Origin: Bacillota bacterium
GTDB taxonomy: Bacteria > Bacillota_C > Negativicutes > CTSoil-072
Direction: 5' to 3'
DNA: 5,493 nt
Assembly: GCA_017861495.1 (NCBI GenBank)
Contig: JAGFXW010000171.1
Coordinates: 1-5,493 of the forward strand
Below the pieces are notes generated by a model. That model ran no database searches, was not told where the DNA came from, and saw only the letters and a program-made list of their open reading frames with translations. Positions 1 through 5,493 of the stretch are shown here, in pieces. The translations under genes were made by a program, and so were the position numbers. Each line of letters starts with the position of its first letter. Positions within the stretch are counted from its first letter, which is position 1.

Positions 1-509
1 GAAATTTTAGTCTTGCGGATTTCATGCAAAATAATAGCAAACTGGGATACTTCCGAAGCAGCGCCGCTGGTAGTCGAAATACACAGCAAAGGAGGCATCG
101 CCCGGGAAATCCGGTCAACCCCTTCAAAATCCAAAATATGACCGCCATTAGCAGACACAATGCCGATCCCTTTGGCGCAATCCATCACGCTGCCGCCCCC
201 TAAAGCGACAATGGCATTGCAGCGTTCCCGGGCAAATATTGCAGCCCCTTCCATGACTTCCGCCGAACGGGGATTCGGACTGACATGGTCAAACAAGATC
301 GAGGGAACACCGGCTTCGGCAAGCGATTGCCGAACATCTTCCACCCACGGCGTTTTGTGCCGTAAAACCGCATCGGTAACCAGCAATGCTGTACGGGCGC
401 CAAAATTCGCCGCATACCTGCCGGCCAGTTTACGCGCTCCAGCGCCAAAGACAAATTCAGGCGCAACAAATTTGTGCAGTTCCAGCAACGAAGAGTGCAT
501 ATTTTTCAT
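1..509 (-). CDS. Iron-containing alcohol dehydrogenase family protein, ErcA-like (partial, C-terminal part beyond the left edge)
   Basis: The frame gives 169 residues and runs off the left edge. It begins MKNMHSSLLELHKFVAPEF and continues FVFGAGARKLAG. It carries the NAD(P)-binding GGGSVMDCAK motif of the group III Fe-ADH family at residues 104-113, SPNP at 77-80, DFEG at 127-130 and a TTSGAASEVSQFAI segment near 146-159. Full-length relatives have about 380 residues, so roughly 45% is present. The metal-binding Asp/His residues lie outside the window. The combination FVAPEFVFGAGAR, GIGIVSANGGHILDFEGVDR and SEVSQFAI is what I remember of ErcA-type proteins, which are linked to regulation of ethanol oxidation in Pseudomonas. 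The subgroup is from memory, so the substrate is left open. I chose the ATG at 509 because AAGGAGG ends 8 nt upstream. An in-frame ATG at 515 would leave only 2 nt, and one at 500 would leave 17. The gene appears to be transcribed separately from cydDC. Confidence 0.88.
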   Translation of the reverse strand, partial: MKNMHSSLLELHKFVAPEFVFGAGARKLAGRYAANFGARTALLVTDAVLRHKTPWVEDVRQSLAEAGVPSILFDHVSPNPRSAEVMEGAAIFARERCNAIVALGGGSVMDCAKGIGIVSANGGHILDFEGVDRISRAMPPLLCISTTSGAASEVSQFAIILHEIRKTKI

Positions 510-517
510 CGGCATTG

Positions 518-524
518 CCTCCTT
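518..524 (-). promoter_or_regulatory. Shine-Dalgarno site of the alcohol dehydrogenase gene
   Basis: Read on the minus strand, this is AAGGAGG, a full match to the anti-SD of 16S rRNA. It lies 8 nt before the ATG at 509 and 2 nt before the ATG at 515, so it favours the shorter protein. Confidence 0.8.
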
Positions 525-537
525 AACAGGGTACTAC

Positions 538-574
538 CCACATCATGCTCGAAAAAAACAGCGATCCACATCAT
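538..574 (-). repeat. 9-bp direct repeat ATGATGTGG around the predicted transcription start
   Basis: ATGATGTGG (minus strand) occurs at 566-574 and again at 538-546, in the same orientation and 28 bp apart. The first copy overlaps the predicted start site just downstream of the TATAAT, and the second is in the leader. The position suits a pair of regulator binding sites, but a 9-bp repeat may also be chance. Confidence 0.4.
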
Positions 575-578
575 ACGC

Positions 579-587
579 ATTATACCA
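579..587 (-). promoter_or_regulatory. Extended -10 promoter for the alcohol dehydrogenase gene
   Basis: The minus strand reads TGGTATAAT, a consensus -10 hexamer (579-584) preceded by the TGn extension. No good -35 sits 16-18 bp upstream; the nearest candidate, TTGTCA, is about 22 bp away. An extended -10 can work without one. Transcription would start near 572, leaving a leader of about 60 nt before the ATG at 509. No other -10 this good is seen in the gap. This is a prediction from sequence only. Confidence 0.5.
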
Positions 588-636
588 GGAGAATGCTTTA
601 CAGTTCTGACAACAAAGAAACTAATTGCCCCTTCGC

Positions 637-682
637 ACAGCCTGTAATACGCAACCTCTTAGGTCGGGGATCAACAGGCTGT
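637..682. repeat. Inverted repeat, 9-bp arms
   Basis: ACAGCCTGT (637-645) and ACAGGCTGT (674-682) are perfectly complementary around a 28-nt loop. The loop contains a second short pair, ACCT/AGGT at 654-657 and 661-664. A two-part stem is possible in RNA from either strand. It is the last of three hairpins before the dehydrogenase promoter. Confidence 0.55.
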
Positions 683-685
683 AGC

Positions 686-700
686 TCGAAATAAATTCGA
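686..700. repeat. Inverted repeat, 5-bp arms
   Basis: TCGAA (686-690) and TTCGA (696-700) flank the loop ATAAA. TAG/CTA can extend the stem across one unpaired base. It is short and would mean little alone, but it sits directly between two longer inverted repeats. Confidence 0.35.
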
Positions 701-706
701 CTAAAC

Positions 707-745
707 TTTAGATAGAGTACCCTGTACCCATGTACTCTGTCTAAA
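707..745. repeat. Inverted repeat, 14-bp arms
   Basis: TTTAGATAGAGTAC (707-720) and GTACTCTGTCTAAA (732-745) flank an 11-nt loop. In plus-strand RNA all 14 positions pair, one as U-G. In minus-strand RNA, the direction of cydC transcription, that position is a C-A mismatch. No U-run follows in either direction, so this is not a standard intrinsic terminator. It could still mark the 3' end of the cyd transcript or be a DNA operator. Confidence 0.6.
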
Positions 746-814
746 ATAAGTCTGCATTTATCTAAAAATTGATTCAACAAAGGACGCTGCAAATCCTGCC
801 CAACTTAGCCATAT

Positions 815-2575
815 TTATGATGGGCTATCGGCGCTGCCGGTTCCATCGCTAAAAACGTCATGCTGCAACTGCCACATCTGATAAAAAAGACCGTTTTGCC
901 TTAGCAACTTTTCATAGGTTCCCCGTTCAACGATGCGCCCTTTCTCCATTACCAAAATCTCATCCATCCGCTCCAGAGCCGTCAAACGATGCGTTATCAA
1001 CAGCAATGTTTTGTTCCTTGTCATCGTTTCAATCCACTTCATCAATTCCCGTTCCGCCAGGGGATCAAGGCCAGCCGTCGGCTCATCCAAAACAAGGATC
1101 GGCGCGTTCTTTAGCATCGCCCGGGCAATCAGGACTTTACGCCGTTCACCGCCGGATAACCCATACCCCTTTTCCCCCACGACAGTTTCCAACCCCAACG
1201 GCAAGTTACGGACCACCGCTCCGAGTCCGGCCTGTTCGATAGCCGCCCAGATTTCTTCATCGCCGGCAGATGGGCGGGATAACCGGATGTTTTCCGCCAA
1301 CGACGCATGAAAAAGATAATCGTCTTGCATAACAATTCCAATCGTTTCCCGTACCGTATCCGGATGGTAACAACGCACTTCCCTGCCGCCCAGGCGGAGA
1401 GAACCGGTTTCATATTCCCAAAACCGCGCCAACAGGGAAACCAGGGAACTCTTTCCGGCCCCGCTCGGTCCAACCAAAGCAACCCGTTTACCGACCGGCA
1501 AGTCGAATGAAAGCTGCTGAAGCGCCGGTTCCCTTTCCGGGCCGTAACGGAAGGTCAGGTTTTCAACCACAAGGGTACAATCGGCCGGTAATTCTCTATC
1601 GGTTCCGACCGCGATGCCGTTGGGCTTGGCATCCAAAACAGCGAACAAACGGTGCAGGGCAGACTGCGATTCGTTCCAATAAAAGGCAAGTACCGTGAGC
1701 GGCTGCACGGCCTCAAAACTGCTCTGGATGGCCAGTACGACAGCCGCAAAATATACCCCATCAAATCGCCCGGCTTCCAGTAATGGAACGGTCAACACGA
1801 TTGCCGCGGCAACCGTGCACTGGTTCAACAAGCTTCCAGCTGCTTTCGCCCAAGCCTGCTGGGCAACCGCCCGGGCTTGCAATTGCGATTGCTCCGCCAC
1901 TGCCAGATTGACCCGCTGCAATTGGCGGCCTGCTTCATTGAACGCCAGTAAATCCCGCAAACCGGATAAACTATCCGCCGACAGTATTGTCAAATTTTCA
2001 CGCGACTGTAACCATTTGCATCCTGTTGCCCGTCCCACACGATGCAAACAATACGGAAGGATTAGGCCGGAGCAAACAAAACCGGCCAACAGGAGGACTG
2101 CCAAGTCTACGGCAAAATGGGCAATGACGATCATCATGCCGGTCAATACGAATACGGCAACCAGAGGCGGAAGCAGAACCTTGAGATAAAAATGCTGCAG
2201 TGTCTCAATATCATTCATGATGCGGTTAAACAGTTCACCCCCGCGAAATCCGCCGGCAGCAACCGGCACCAGCGGTTCCAGCGCGCTGTAGACTGCAACG
2301 CGGATGCGAGACAACAGCCGGAACGTCGCATCATGGGATGCAAACCGCTCCAGATAGCGGGCTATCGCCCGCAACAGTCCAAAAAAGCGCACACCGGCGA
2401 TCGCCGGTGATAAAGACCCCAGCGGCGGGTATAGCGCGGCAGCCGAAATCAGATAAGCGGCTGCCGCCAGGAGGCCGACATTGCCGATGACAGCCAACAG
2501 TGCAAATAACCAGGCGGCCAGCATAGGCAGCCATGCTGGCGCGAATAAATTCAGCAAGCGCCAATAATTTTTCAT
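815..2575 (-). CDS. cydC: CydC, subunit of the CydDC ABC exporter for cytochrome bd assembly
   Basis: This is a 586-residue half-transporter with an N-terminal membrane domain (about residues 10-300, some six hydrophobic segments) and a C-terminal ATPase domain. The stretch near 61-104 (GVRFFGLLRAIARYLERF, then SHDATFR and later PLVP) is the CydC-type signature that separates it from CydD. The ATPase motifs are complete: Walker A GPSGAGKSS (369-377), Q-loop Gln417, signature LSGGERRK (473-480), Walker B ILVLDEPT with catalytic Glu498, and His529. With CydD it forms an inner-membrane heterodimer required for cytochrome bd. Its cargo has been described as cysteine/glutathione and, more recently, haem. 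The start overlaps the cydD stop (ATGA), so translation is probably coupled; only a GGGGG run 5 nt upstream serves as ribosome binding site. Bacillus naming of the two genes can be swapped relative to E. coli. Confidence 0.95.
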   Translation of the reverse strand: MKNYWRLLNLFAPAWLPMLAAWLFALLAVIGNVGLLAAAAYLISAAALYPPLGSLSPAIAGVRFFGLLRAIARYLERFASHDATFRLLSRIRVAVYSALEPLVPVAAGGFRGGELFNRIMNDIETLQHFYLKVLLPPLVAVFVLTGMMIVIAHFAVDLAVLLLAGFVCSGLILPYCLHRVGRATGCKWLQSRENLTILSADSLSGLRDLLAFNEAGRQLQRVNLAVAEQSQLQARAVAQQAWAKAAGSLLNQCTVAAAIVLTVPLLEAGRFDGVYFAAVVLAIQSSFEAVQPLTVLAFYWNESQSALHRLFAVLDAKPNGIAVGTDRELPADCTLVVENLTFRYGPEREPALQQLSFDLPVGKRVALVGPSGAGKSSLVSLLARFWEYETGSLRLGGREVRCYHPDTVRETIGIVMQDDYLFHASLAENIRLSRPSAGDEEIWAAIEQAGLGAVVRNLPLGLETVVGEKGYGLSGGERRKVLIARAMLKNAPILVLDEPTAGLDPLAERELMKWIETMTRNKTLLLITHRLTALERMDEILVMEKGRIVERGTYEKLLRQNGLFYQMWQLQHDVFSDGTGSADSPS

Positions 2576-4302
2576 GCCGACCCCCGGTACGCAGCGGTCA
2601 TGCGATAGTATAACCCCTGTTTTTCAGACAGGTCGGCATGGCTGCCGGTTTCCACAATCTTTCCTTGATCCAGTACAAGAATCCGGTCAGCCCGGCTGGC
2701 GGTACTCAATCGGTGAGCGATCGTCAAAACGGTTTTTCCGGCCATCAACCGCAAGATCGCTCCTTTGATAATTTCTTCATTGTATGGATCAAGCGCCGCC
2801 ATTGCTTCATCCAGGATCAAAAAAGGCGCCTGGCGGTAAAACGCCCGGGCAATGGCAATCCTTTGTTTTTCTCCGCCGCTCAGCCCGGCTCCCCCTTCGC
2901 CGATCAACGTATCGTACCCGTTCGGCAGCCGGGTGATAAATTCATGCGCTCCGGCCTGCCGGGCAGCCTCTTCCACCTTTTCCGTCCCGCCGGCCAGGCC
3001 AAACCGGATATTTTCCCCGACCGTACCCTGAAATAAATGGGGAAACTGCGGCACATAAGCAACGTGGCTTAACCAATCGGTTCTATTTGTCGCTTGCAAA
3101 TCCTGTCCGTTAATCGATATTTTACCACCATCCACGGCAATAAAACCCAGCAGCAAGTCTACAATGCTGCTTTTACCCGCCCCACTGGGTCCGACTAAAG
3201 CAATCCGTTCTCCCGCTGCGATCTGAAAAGAAATGGTTTGCAACACGGGAGGCAGTTCTTTGCGATACGAAAAAGTAACCTGTTCAAATGCCACCGAAAT
3301 ACGGTTGGTACGCAGAAACGGTTGCGCATTTTTGGTTTCTGGCATATTGTCCGCGACGGCCAGTACGGCAAAGATCCGTTCTGCCGCCGTCCGTCCGGAT
3401 AATCCGGCATGAAAGTGGGTTCCCAGCATTCTTAGCGGCAAATAATATTCGGGCGCCAGCAGCAATATAAAAAATGCCTGGTTAAACGTAAGCCCGCCAT
3501 AAAACAACTTCAACGCAACGACTACGGCGACAACGGCCGTACTTAACATCGATACCAGTTCCAAAACAAAGGCCGACAAAAAGGCAACCTTCAACACCCG
3601 CAGCGTGGAATCACGGAACTGCTCGCTGAGACGGGTAATCACCGCCACTTGTTCTTTGCTGCGGTTGAATACTTTTAACGTAGTTAATCCTTGCAAAACA
3701 TCAAAAAAATGCCCGCCCAACATGCTCAATACGCTCCATTGCCGGCGATGCAGGTTCATCGCCCAGCGGCCAATTAGAACCATAAAGAGCGGGATCAACG
3801 GGGCCGTAAACAGCATAATCAGAACCACGACCCGGTCCAACGAAAAAACAACGGCCAGGATCAACGGCGGTACCAGGGCTGCGGCTGCCAACTGCGGCAC
3901 ATAACGGGAAAAATAAGCATCCAGGCTTTCCACACCCTCGGTCAGCGTATGGATCAATTCCCCGCTCCGCTCCCTCTCCGTATAGACCGGACCCAAGGCA
4001 AACAACTGCTTGAGCAGTCGTTGCCGCAAATGGTCTTTTACCTTCACCGCCAAGCTGCCCCCGCTGACCTCGCCCAGCCAAAGAAGAATAGCTTTTGCCA
4101 GTGCGGCAGCCAGAAAAAAAAGGATCGGAACGGTCAACTGCCTAATTCCGGCACCGTTCAAAAAAGCGCCGTCTACAATATCAGCAAGAACTTTCGCTTG
4201 AACGACTGCCGCCAAGCCGCCGCCCAAGCCGATGCCGGCGAGGCTGCAGACCAAAAGCATCTTCTTGCGGAGTTCTGCGTGTAAAGGATTACTAGTAGTC
4301 AT
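2572..4302 (-). CDS. cydD: CydD, subunit of the CydDC ABC exporter for cytochrome bd assembly
   Basis: This is a 576-residue half-transporter with a membrane domain over about residues 15-300 and an ATPase domain from about 335. The segment APEYYLPLRMLGTHFHAG (283-300) before the linker is characteristic of CydD. The motifs are intact: Walker A GPSGAGKSS (371-379), Q-loop Gln419, signature LSGGEKQR (474-481), Walker B FLILDEA with Glu499, and His530. Length and layout are normal for the family. It pairs with CydC, whose gene follows with a 4-base overlap. The ATG at 4302 is supported by GGAGG 5 nt upstream. A perfect 30-bp palindrome ends 9 nt before that site, so translation or transcription of cydDC may be controlled separately from cydB, which ends 228 bases upstream. 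Confidence 0.95.
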   Translation of the reverse strand: MTTSNPLHAELRKKMLLVCSLAGIGLGGGLAAVVQAKVLADIVDGAFLNGAGIRQLTVPILFFLAAALAKAILLWLGEVSGGSLAVKVKDHLRQRLLKQLFALGPVYTERERSGELIHTLTEGVESLDAYFSRYVPQLAAAALVPPLILAVVFSLDRVVVLIMLFTAPLIPLFMVLIGRWAMNLHRRQWSVLSMLGGHFFDVLQGLTTLKVFNRSKEQVAVITRLSEQFRDSTLRVLKVAFLSAFVLELVSMLSTAVVAVVVALKLFYGGLTFNQAFFILLLAPEYYLPLRMLGTHFHAGLSGRTAAERIFAVLAVADNMPETKNAQPFLRTNRISVAFEQVTFSYRKELPPVLQTISFQIAAGERIALVGPSGAGKSSIVDLLLGFIAVDGGKISINGQDLQATNRTDWLSHVAYVPQFPHLFQGTVGENIRFGLAGGTEKVEEAARQAGAHEFITRLPNGYDTLIGEGGAGLSGGEKQRIAIARAFYRQAPFLILDEAMAALDPYNEEIIKGAILRLMAGKTVLTIAHRLSTASRADRILVLDQGKIVETGSHADLSEKQGLYYRMTAAYRGSA

Positions 4303-4307
4303 TTGCG

Positions 4308-4312
4308 CCTCC
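4308..4312 (-). promoter_or_regulatory. Shine-Dalgarno site of cydD
   Basis: GGAGG on the minus strand, 5 nt before the ATG at 4302. A hairpin formed by the palindrome at 4322-4351 would end 9 nt before it, close enough to influence ribosome access. Confidence 0.75.
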
Positions 4313-4321
4313 GAGTATTTG

Positions 4322-4351
4322 AGAAGTCTGTTGTGTACACAACAGACTTCT
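4322..4351. repeat. Perfect 30-bp palindrome in the cydD leader
   Basis: The arm AGAAGTCTGTTGTGT (4322-4336) is followed directly by its exact complement (4337-4351), with no spacer and no mismatch. As DNA it is a fully symmetric site with a TTGTGTACACAA core. As RNA it would be a 13-bp stem closed by a GUAC loop. No U-run follows on the minus strand, so it is not a normal intrinsic terminator. It lies between the cydB stop and the cydD ribosome binding site. It may be an operator for a dimeric repressor or an mRNA-stabilising or processing hairpin. The symmetry is certain; the function is not. Confidence 0.85.
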
Positions 4352-4374
4352 ATTAGATAGACGAAATATTTTTT

Positions 4375-4407
4375 ACATTGTTATACGTTCATTAACAACA
4401 AATCCAA
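4375..4407 (-). promoter_or_regulatory. Weak candidate promoter for cydDC
   Basis: On the minus strand TTGGAT (4402-4407) lies 16 bp before TATAAC (4380-4385), a -10 with five of six consensus bases but a poor -35. An overlapping alternative is TTGTTA (4393-4398) with a 17-bp spacer to TAAAAA (4370-4375). Either would place the 30-bp palindrome in the early leader. The region is AT-rich, so chance matches are likely. Confidence 0.3.
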
Positions 4408-4529
4408 AAAGCTGTTCAAAAAGGTTAAGATGCTAGGAACGACGAGGCTTGCGATGCGCGCGTACTAAAGGGTACGTGCGCAAGCAAACGTAGTGGTGAC
4501 AACGCAGATTGGCCTTTTTCAACAGCTTT
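4408..4529. repeat. 122-bp inverted-repeat (MITE-like) element between cydB and cydD
   Basis: The ends are 17-bp inverted arms with one mismatch: AAAGCTGTTCAAAAAGG (4408-4424) and CCTTTTTCAACAGCTTT (4513-4529). A second, GC-rich stem lies at the centre: TGCGCGCGTAC (4455-4465) pairs with GTACGTGCGCA (4472-4482), with one G-U, around a 6-nt loop. The flanks between arms and centre are only partly complementary. It encodes nothing and starts one base after the cydB stop. Similar outer arms are familiar to me from short dispersed intergenic repeats in Firmicutes genomes, but I cannot confirm copies elsewhere. I see no clear target-site duplication. On the minus strand the closing arm ends in CAGCTTTTTGG, so the folded RNA could also reduce read-through into cydD. 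Confidence 0.7.
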
Positions 4530-4530
4530 C

Positions 4531-5493
4531 TTAGTATTCAAGATGCTTACTATCCACCCGTTTCCTGAATACCCAATACGACCAACCCTGGTAAATTAAA
4601 ATTAGCGGCACAAAAACCGCAGCGCCGATCGTCATGAGCTTCAACGTATATTGACTGGAGGAAGCATTGTAGATAGTCAGGCTCCAGGCCGGATTCAAAC
4701 TGGATACGATCAAGCGGGGGAATAATCCCCAGAACAAAGCCACGGTAAGAAAAATAATCGACACGCTGCTGGCCGCAAACGCCCAACCAACATAAGATCG
4801 GACAACAAACAGGTGCGCAAGAAGAAACGCCACCGCCGCCAGCCATAATGTAATCCCCGCGCCAGGAGTGCGAAATAAATCCGTATTGGTGTACGTCAGG
4901 CCGATCAGTCCTAAACAAGCTACCGCCGCCAAGGCACCTACCCGCAGCGCTGCCTTGCGCGCACGGCCGGCCAATTCTTTTTCCGTCTTGAGCCCCAGAT
5001 ACAAAGCCCCATGAAAAACGAACACCAGCACGAATACAATACCGCCCAGCAACGTATACGGACTGAGCAAGTCGAAAAAAGTACCCACATACTGCATCGC
5101 AGCATTGACCGGCACACCCTTGATCAGATTGGTTACCGCCACGCCCCATAATAAGGCGGGAAGCAAGCTGCCAATGCAAATCAACCGGTCACCGGTTGTG
5201 CGCCAAATAGAAAGCTCCTCCTTGCTGCGAAACTCCACGGATACCCCTCGGAAAATCAACGCCAGAAGCATAAGAAGCAAGGCTAAATAAAAGCCGCTGA
5301 ACAGGGTGGCGTACACATGAGGAAAGGCCGCAAACATTGCCCCGCCGGCCGTGATCATCCATACCTCATTTCCTTCCCAAACCGGGCCGATCGTATTAAT
5401 GATCATCCGCCGTTCCACATCATTTTTCCCTAAAAACGGCAGAAGAATGCCGACGCCGTAATCGAAGCCTTCCAGCAAAAAGAACCCGGAAAA
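4531..5493 (-). CDS. cydB: CydB, cytochrome bd ubiquinol/menaquinol oxidase subunit II (partial, N-terminus beyond the right edge)
   Basis: 320 residues are visible, reading FSGFFLLEGFDYGVG at the right edge. Family members have about 335-380, so roughly 15-20 residues are missing and the true start is outside. The leucine codon at 5478 is a TTG and should not be taken as the start, because the family match continues upstream of it. Signature segments are INTIGPVWEGNEVW, ITAGGAMFAAFP and FRGVSVEFRSKEE near the N-terminus and SSLNPAWSLTIYNASSSQYT near the C-terminus. About eight membrane segments are visible, ending in VFVPLILIYQGWSYWVF. CydB supports CydA in the membrane-bound oxidase that reduces O2 to water with quinol electrons at high affinity. 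The position matching Asp58 of E. coli CydB is Glu here (codon 5376-5374), a conservative change. cydA should lie to the right, outside the window. Confidence 0.95.
   Translation of the reverse strand, partial: FSGFFLLEGFDYGVGILLPFLGKNDVERRMIINTIGPVWEGNEVWMITAGGAMFAAFPHVYATLFSGFYLALLLMLLALIFRGVSVEFRSKEELSIWRTTGDRLICIGSLLPALLWGVAVTNLIKGVPVNAAMQYVGTFFDLLSPYTLLGGIVFVLVFVFHGALYLGLKTEKELAGRARKAALRVGALAAVACLGLIGLTYTNTDLFRTPGAGITLWLAAVAFLLAHLFVVRSYVGWAFAASSVSIIFLTVALFWGLFPRLIVSSLNPAWSLTIYNASSSQYTLKLMTIGAAVFVPLILIYQGWSYWVFRKRVDSKHLEY

Larger units (their letters stand above)
510..814. other. 305-base gap between cydC and the alcohol dehydrogenase gene
   Basis: No gene is supported here. From the cydC end the gap holds a short open frame without an ATG (804 to 598), three successive inverted repeats (745-707, 700-686 and 682-637), the extended -10 promoter at 579-587, the ATGATGTGG repeats and the ribosome binding site. 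A small palindrome, GGGTACTACCC, lies at 529-539. I find no hairpin followed by a run of U on the minus strand, so the end of the cyd transcript is not obvious from sequence. Confidence 0.7.

Noticed and set aside
200..469. 89-residue minus-strand open frame inside the dehydrogenase region
   Set aside because: It is the wrong frame. The neighbouring frame gives the GGGSVMDCAK motif and a continuous Fe-ADH match from 509 to the edge.
160..609. 149-residue plus-strand open frame
   Set aside because: It is antisense to the Fe-ADH gene and its promoter region, with low-complexity composition and no recognisable domain.
790..806. Sigma-54-like GG...GC promoter downstream of cydC
   Set aside because: The minus strand has TTGGG and TTTGC, but only 9 bases lie between GG and GC instead of 10, and no further support is seen.
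4322..4351. Palindrome as a Rex operator
   Set aside because: The TTGTG and CACAA half-sites match, but only 2 bp separate them instead of the 8 expected in an 18-bp Rex site.
4322..4351. Palindrome as an intrinsic terminator
   Set aside because: No U-run follows on either strand, and the stem is only moderately GC-rich.
4402..4530. CRISPR or transposase-bearing insertion sequence
   Set aside because: There is one inverted pair, not a repeat-spacer array, and no open frame for a transposase in the gap.
4550..5179. 209-residue minus-strand open frame within cydB
   Set aside because: It is a shifted-frame shadow of cydB. The real frame carries the CydB signatures throughout.

Overview
The window looks like part of a Gram-positive-type (Firmicutes-like) chromosome. 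It has purine-rich GGAGG ribosome binding sites and the cydB-cydD-cydC order known from the Bacillus subtilis cyd operon. The CydB sequence is also of the Firmicutes kind. An anaerobic or microaerotolerant member with mid-range GC, such as a Negativicutes/Sporomusaceae-type bacterium, would fit. That placement is inference; there is no rRNA or other marker here to settle it. Every supported gene is on the minus strand, so the window reads from right to left.

Reading with transcription: (1) 5493-4531 holds most of cydB, subunit II of the cytochrome bd quinol oxidase, with its first residues beyond the right edge; cydA would be expected there. (2) 4530-4303 is a 228-base gap. It begins one base after the cydB stop with a 122-bp imperfect inverted-repeat element that resembles a miniature dispersed repeat. 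A weak candidate promoter follows, then a perfect 30-bp palindrome just upstream of the cydD ribosome binding site. (3) 4302-2572 and 2575-815 are cydD and cydC, overlapping by four bases (ATGA). They encode the two half-transporters of the CydDC ABC exporter needed to assemble cytochrome bd. (4) 814-510 is a 305-base gap with three successive inverted repeats, an extended -10 promoter and a 9-bp direct repeat. (5) 509-1 is the first ~45% of an iron-containing alcohol dehydrogenase family gene that resembles ErcA.

cydB, cydD and cydC act together: CydA and CydB form the terminal oxidase that reduces O2 with quinol electrons, and CydDC is the transporter that makes maturation of its haems possible. 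The repeat element and palindrome between cydB and cydD could uncouple expression of the oxidase from that of its assembly factor. The dehydrogenase has its own promoter and looks like a separate transcription unit.

The coding content is ordinary and I see no undescribed multi-gene system. The parts worth a second look are the two intergenic regions.
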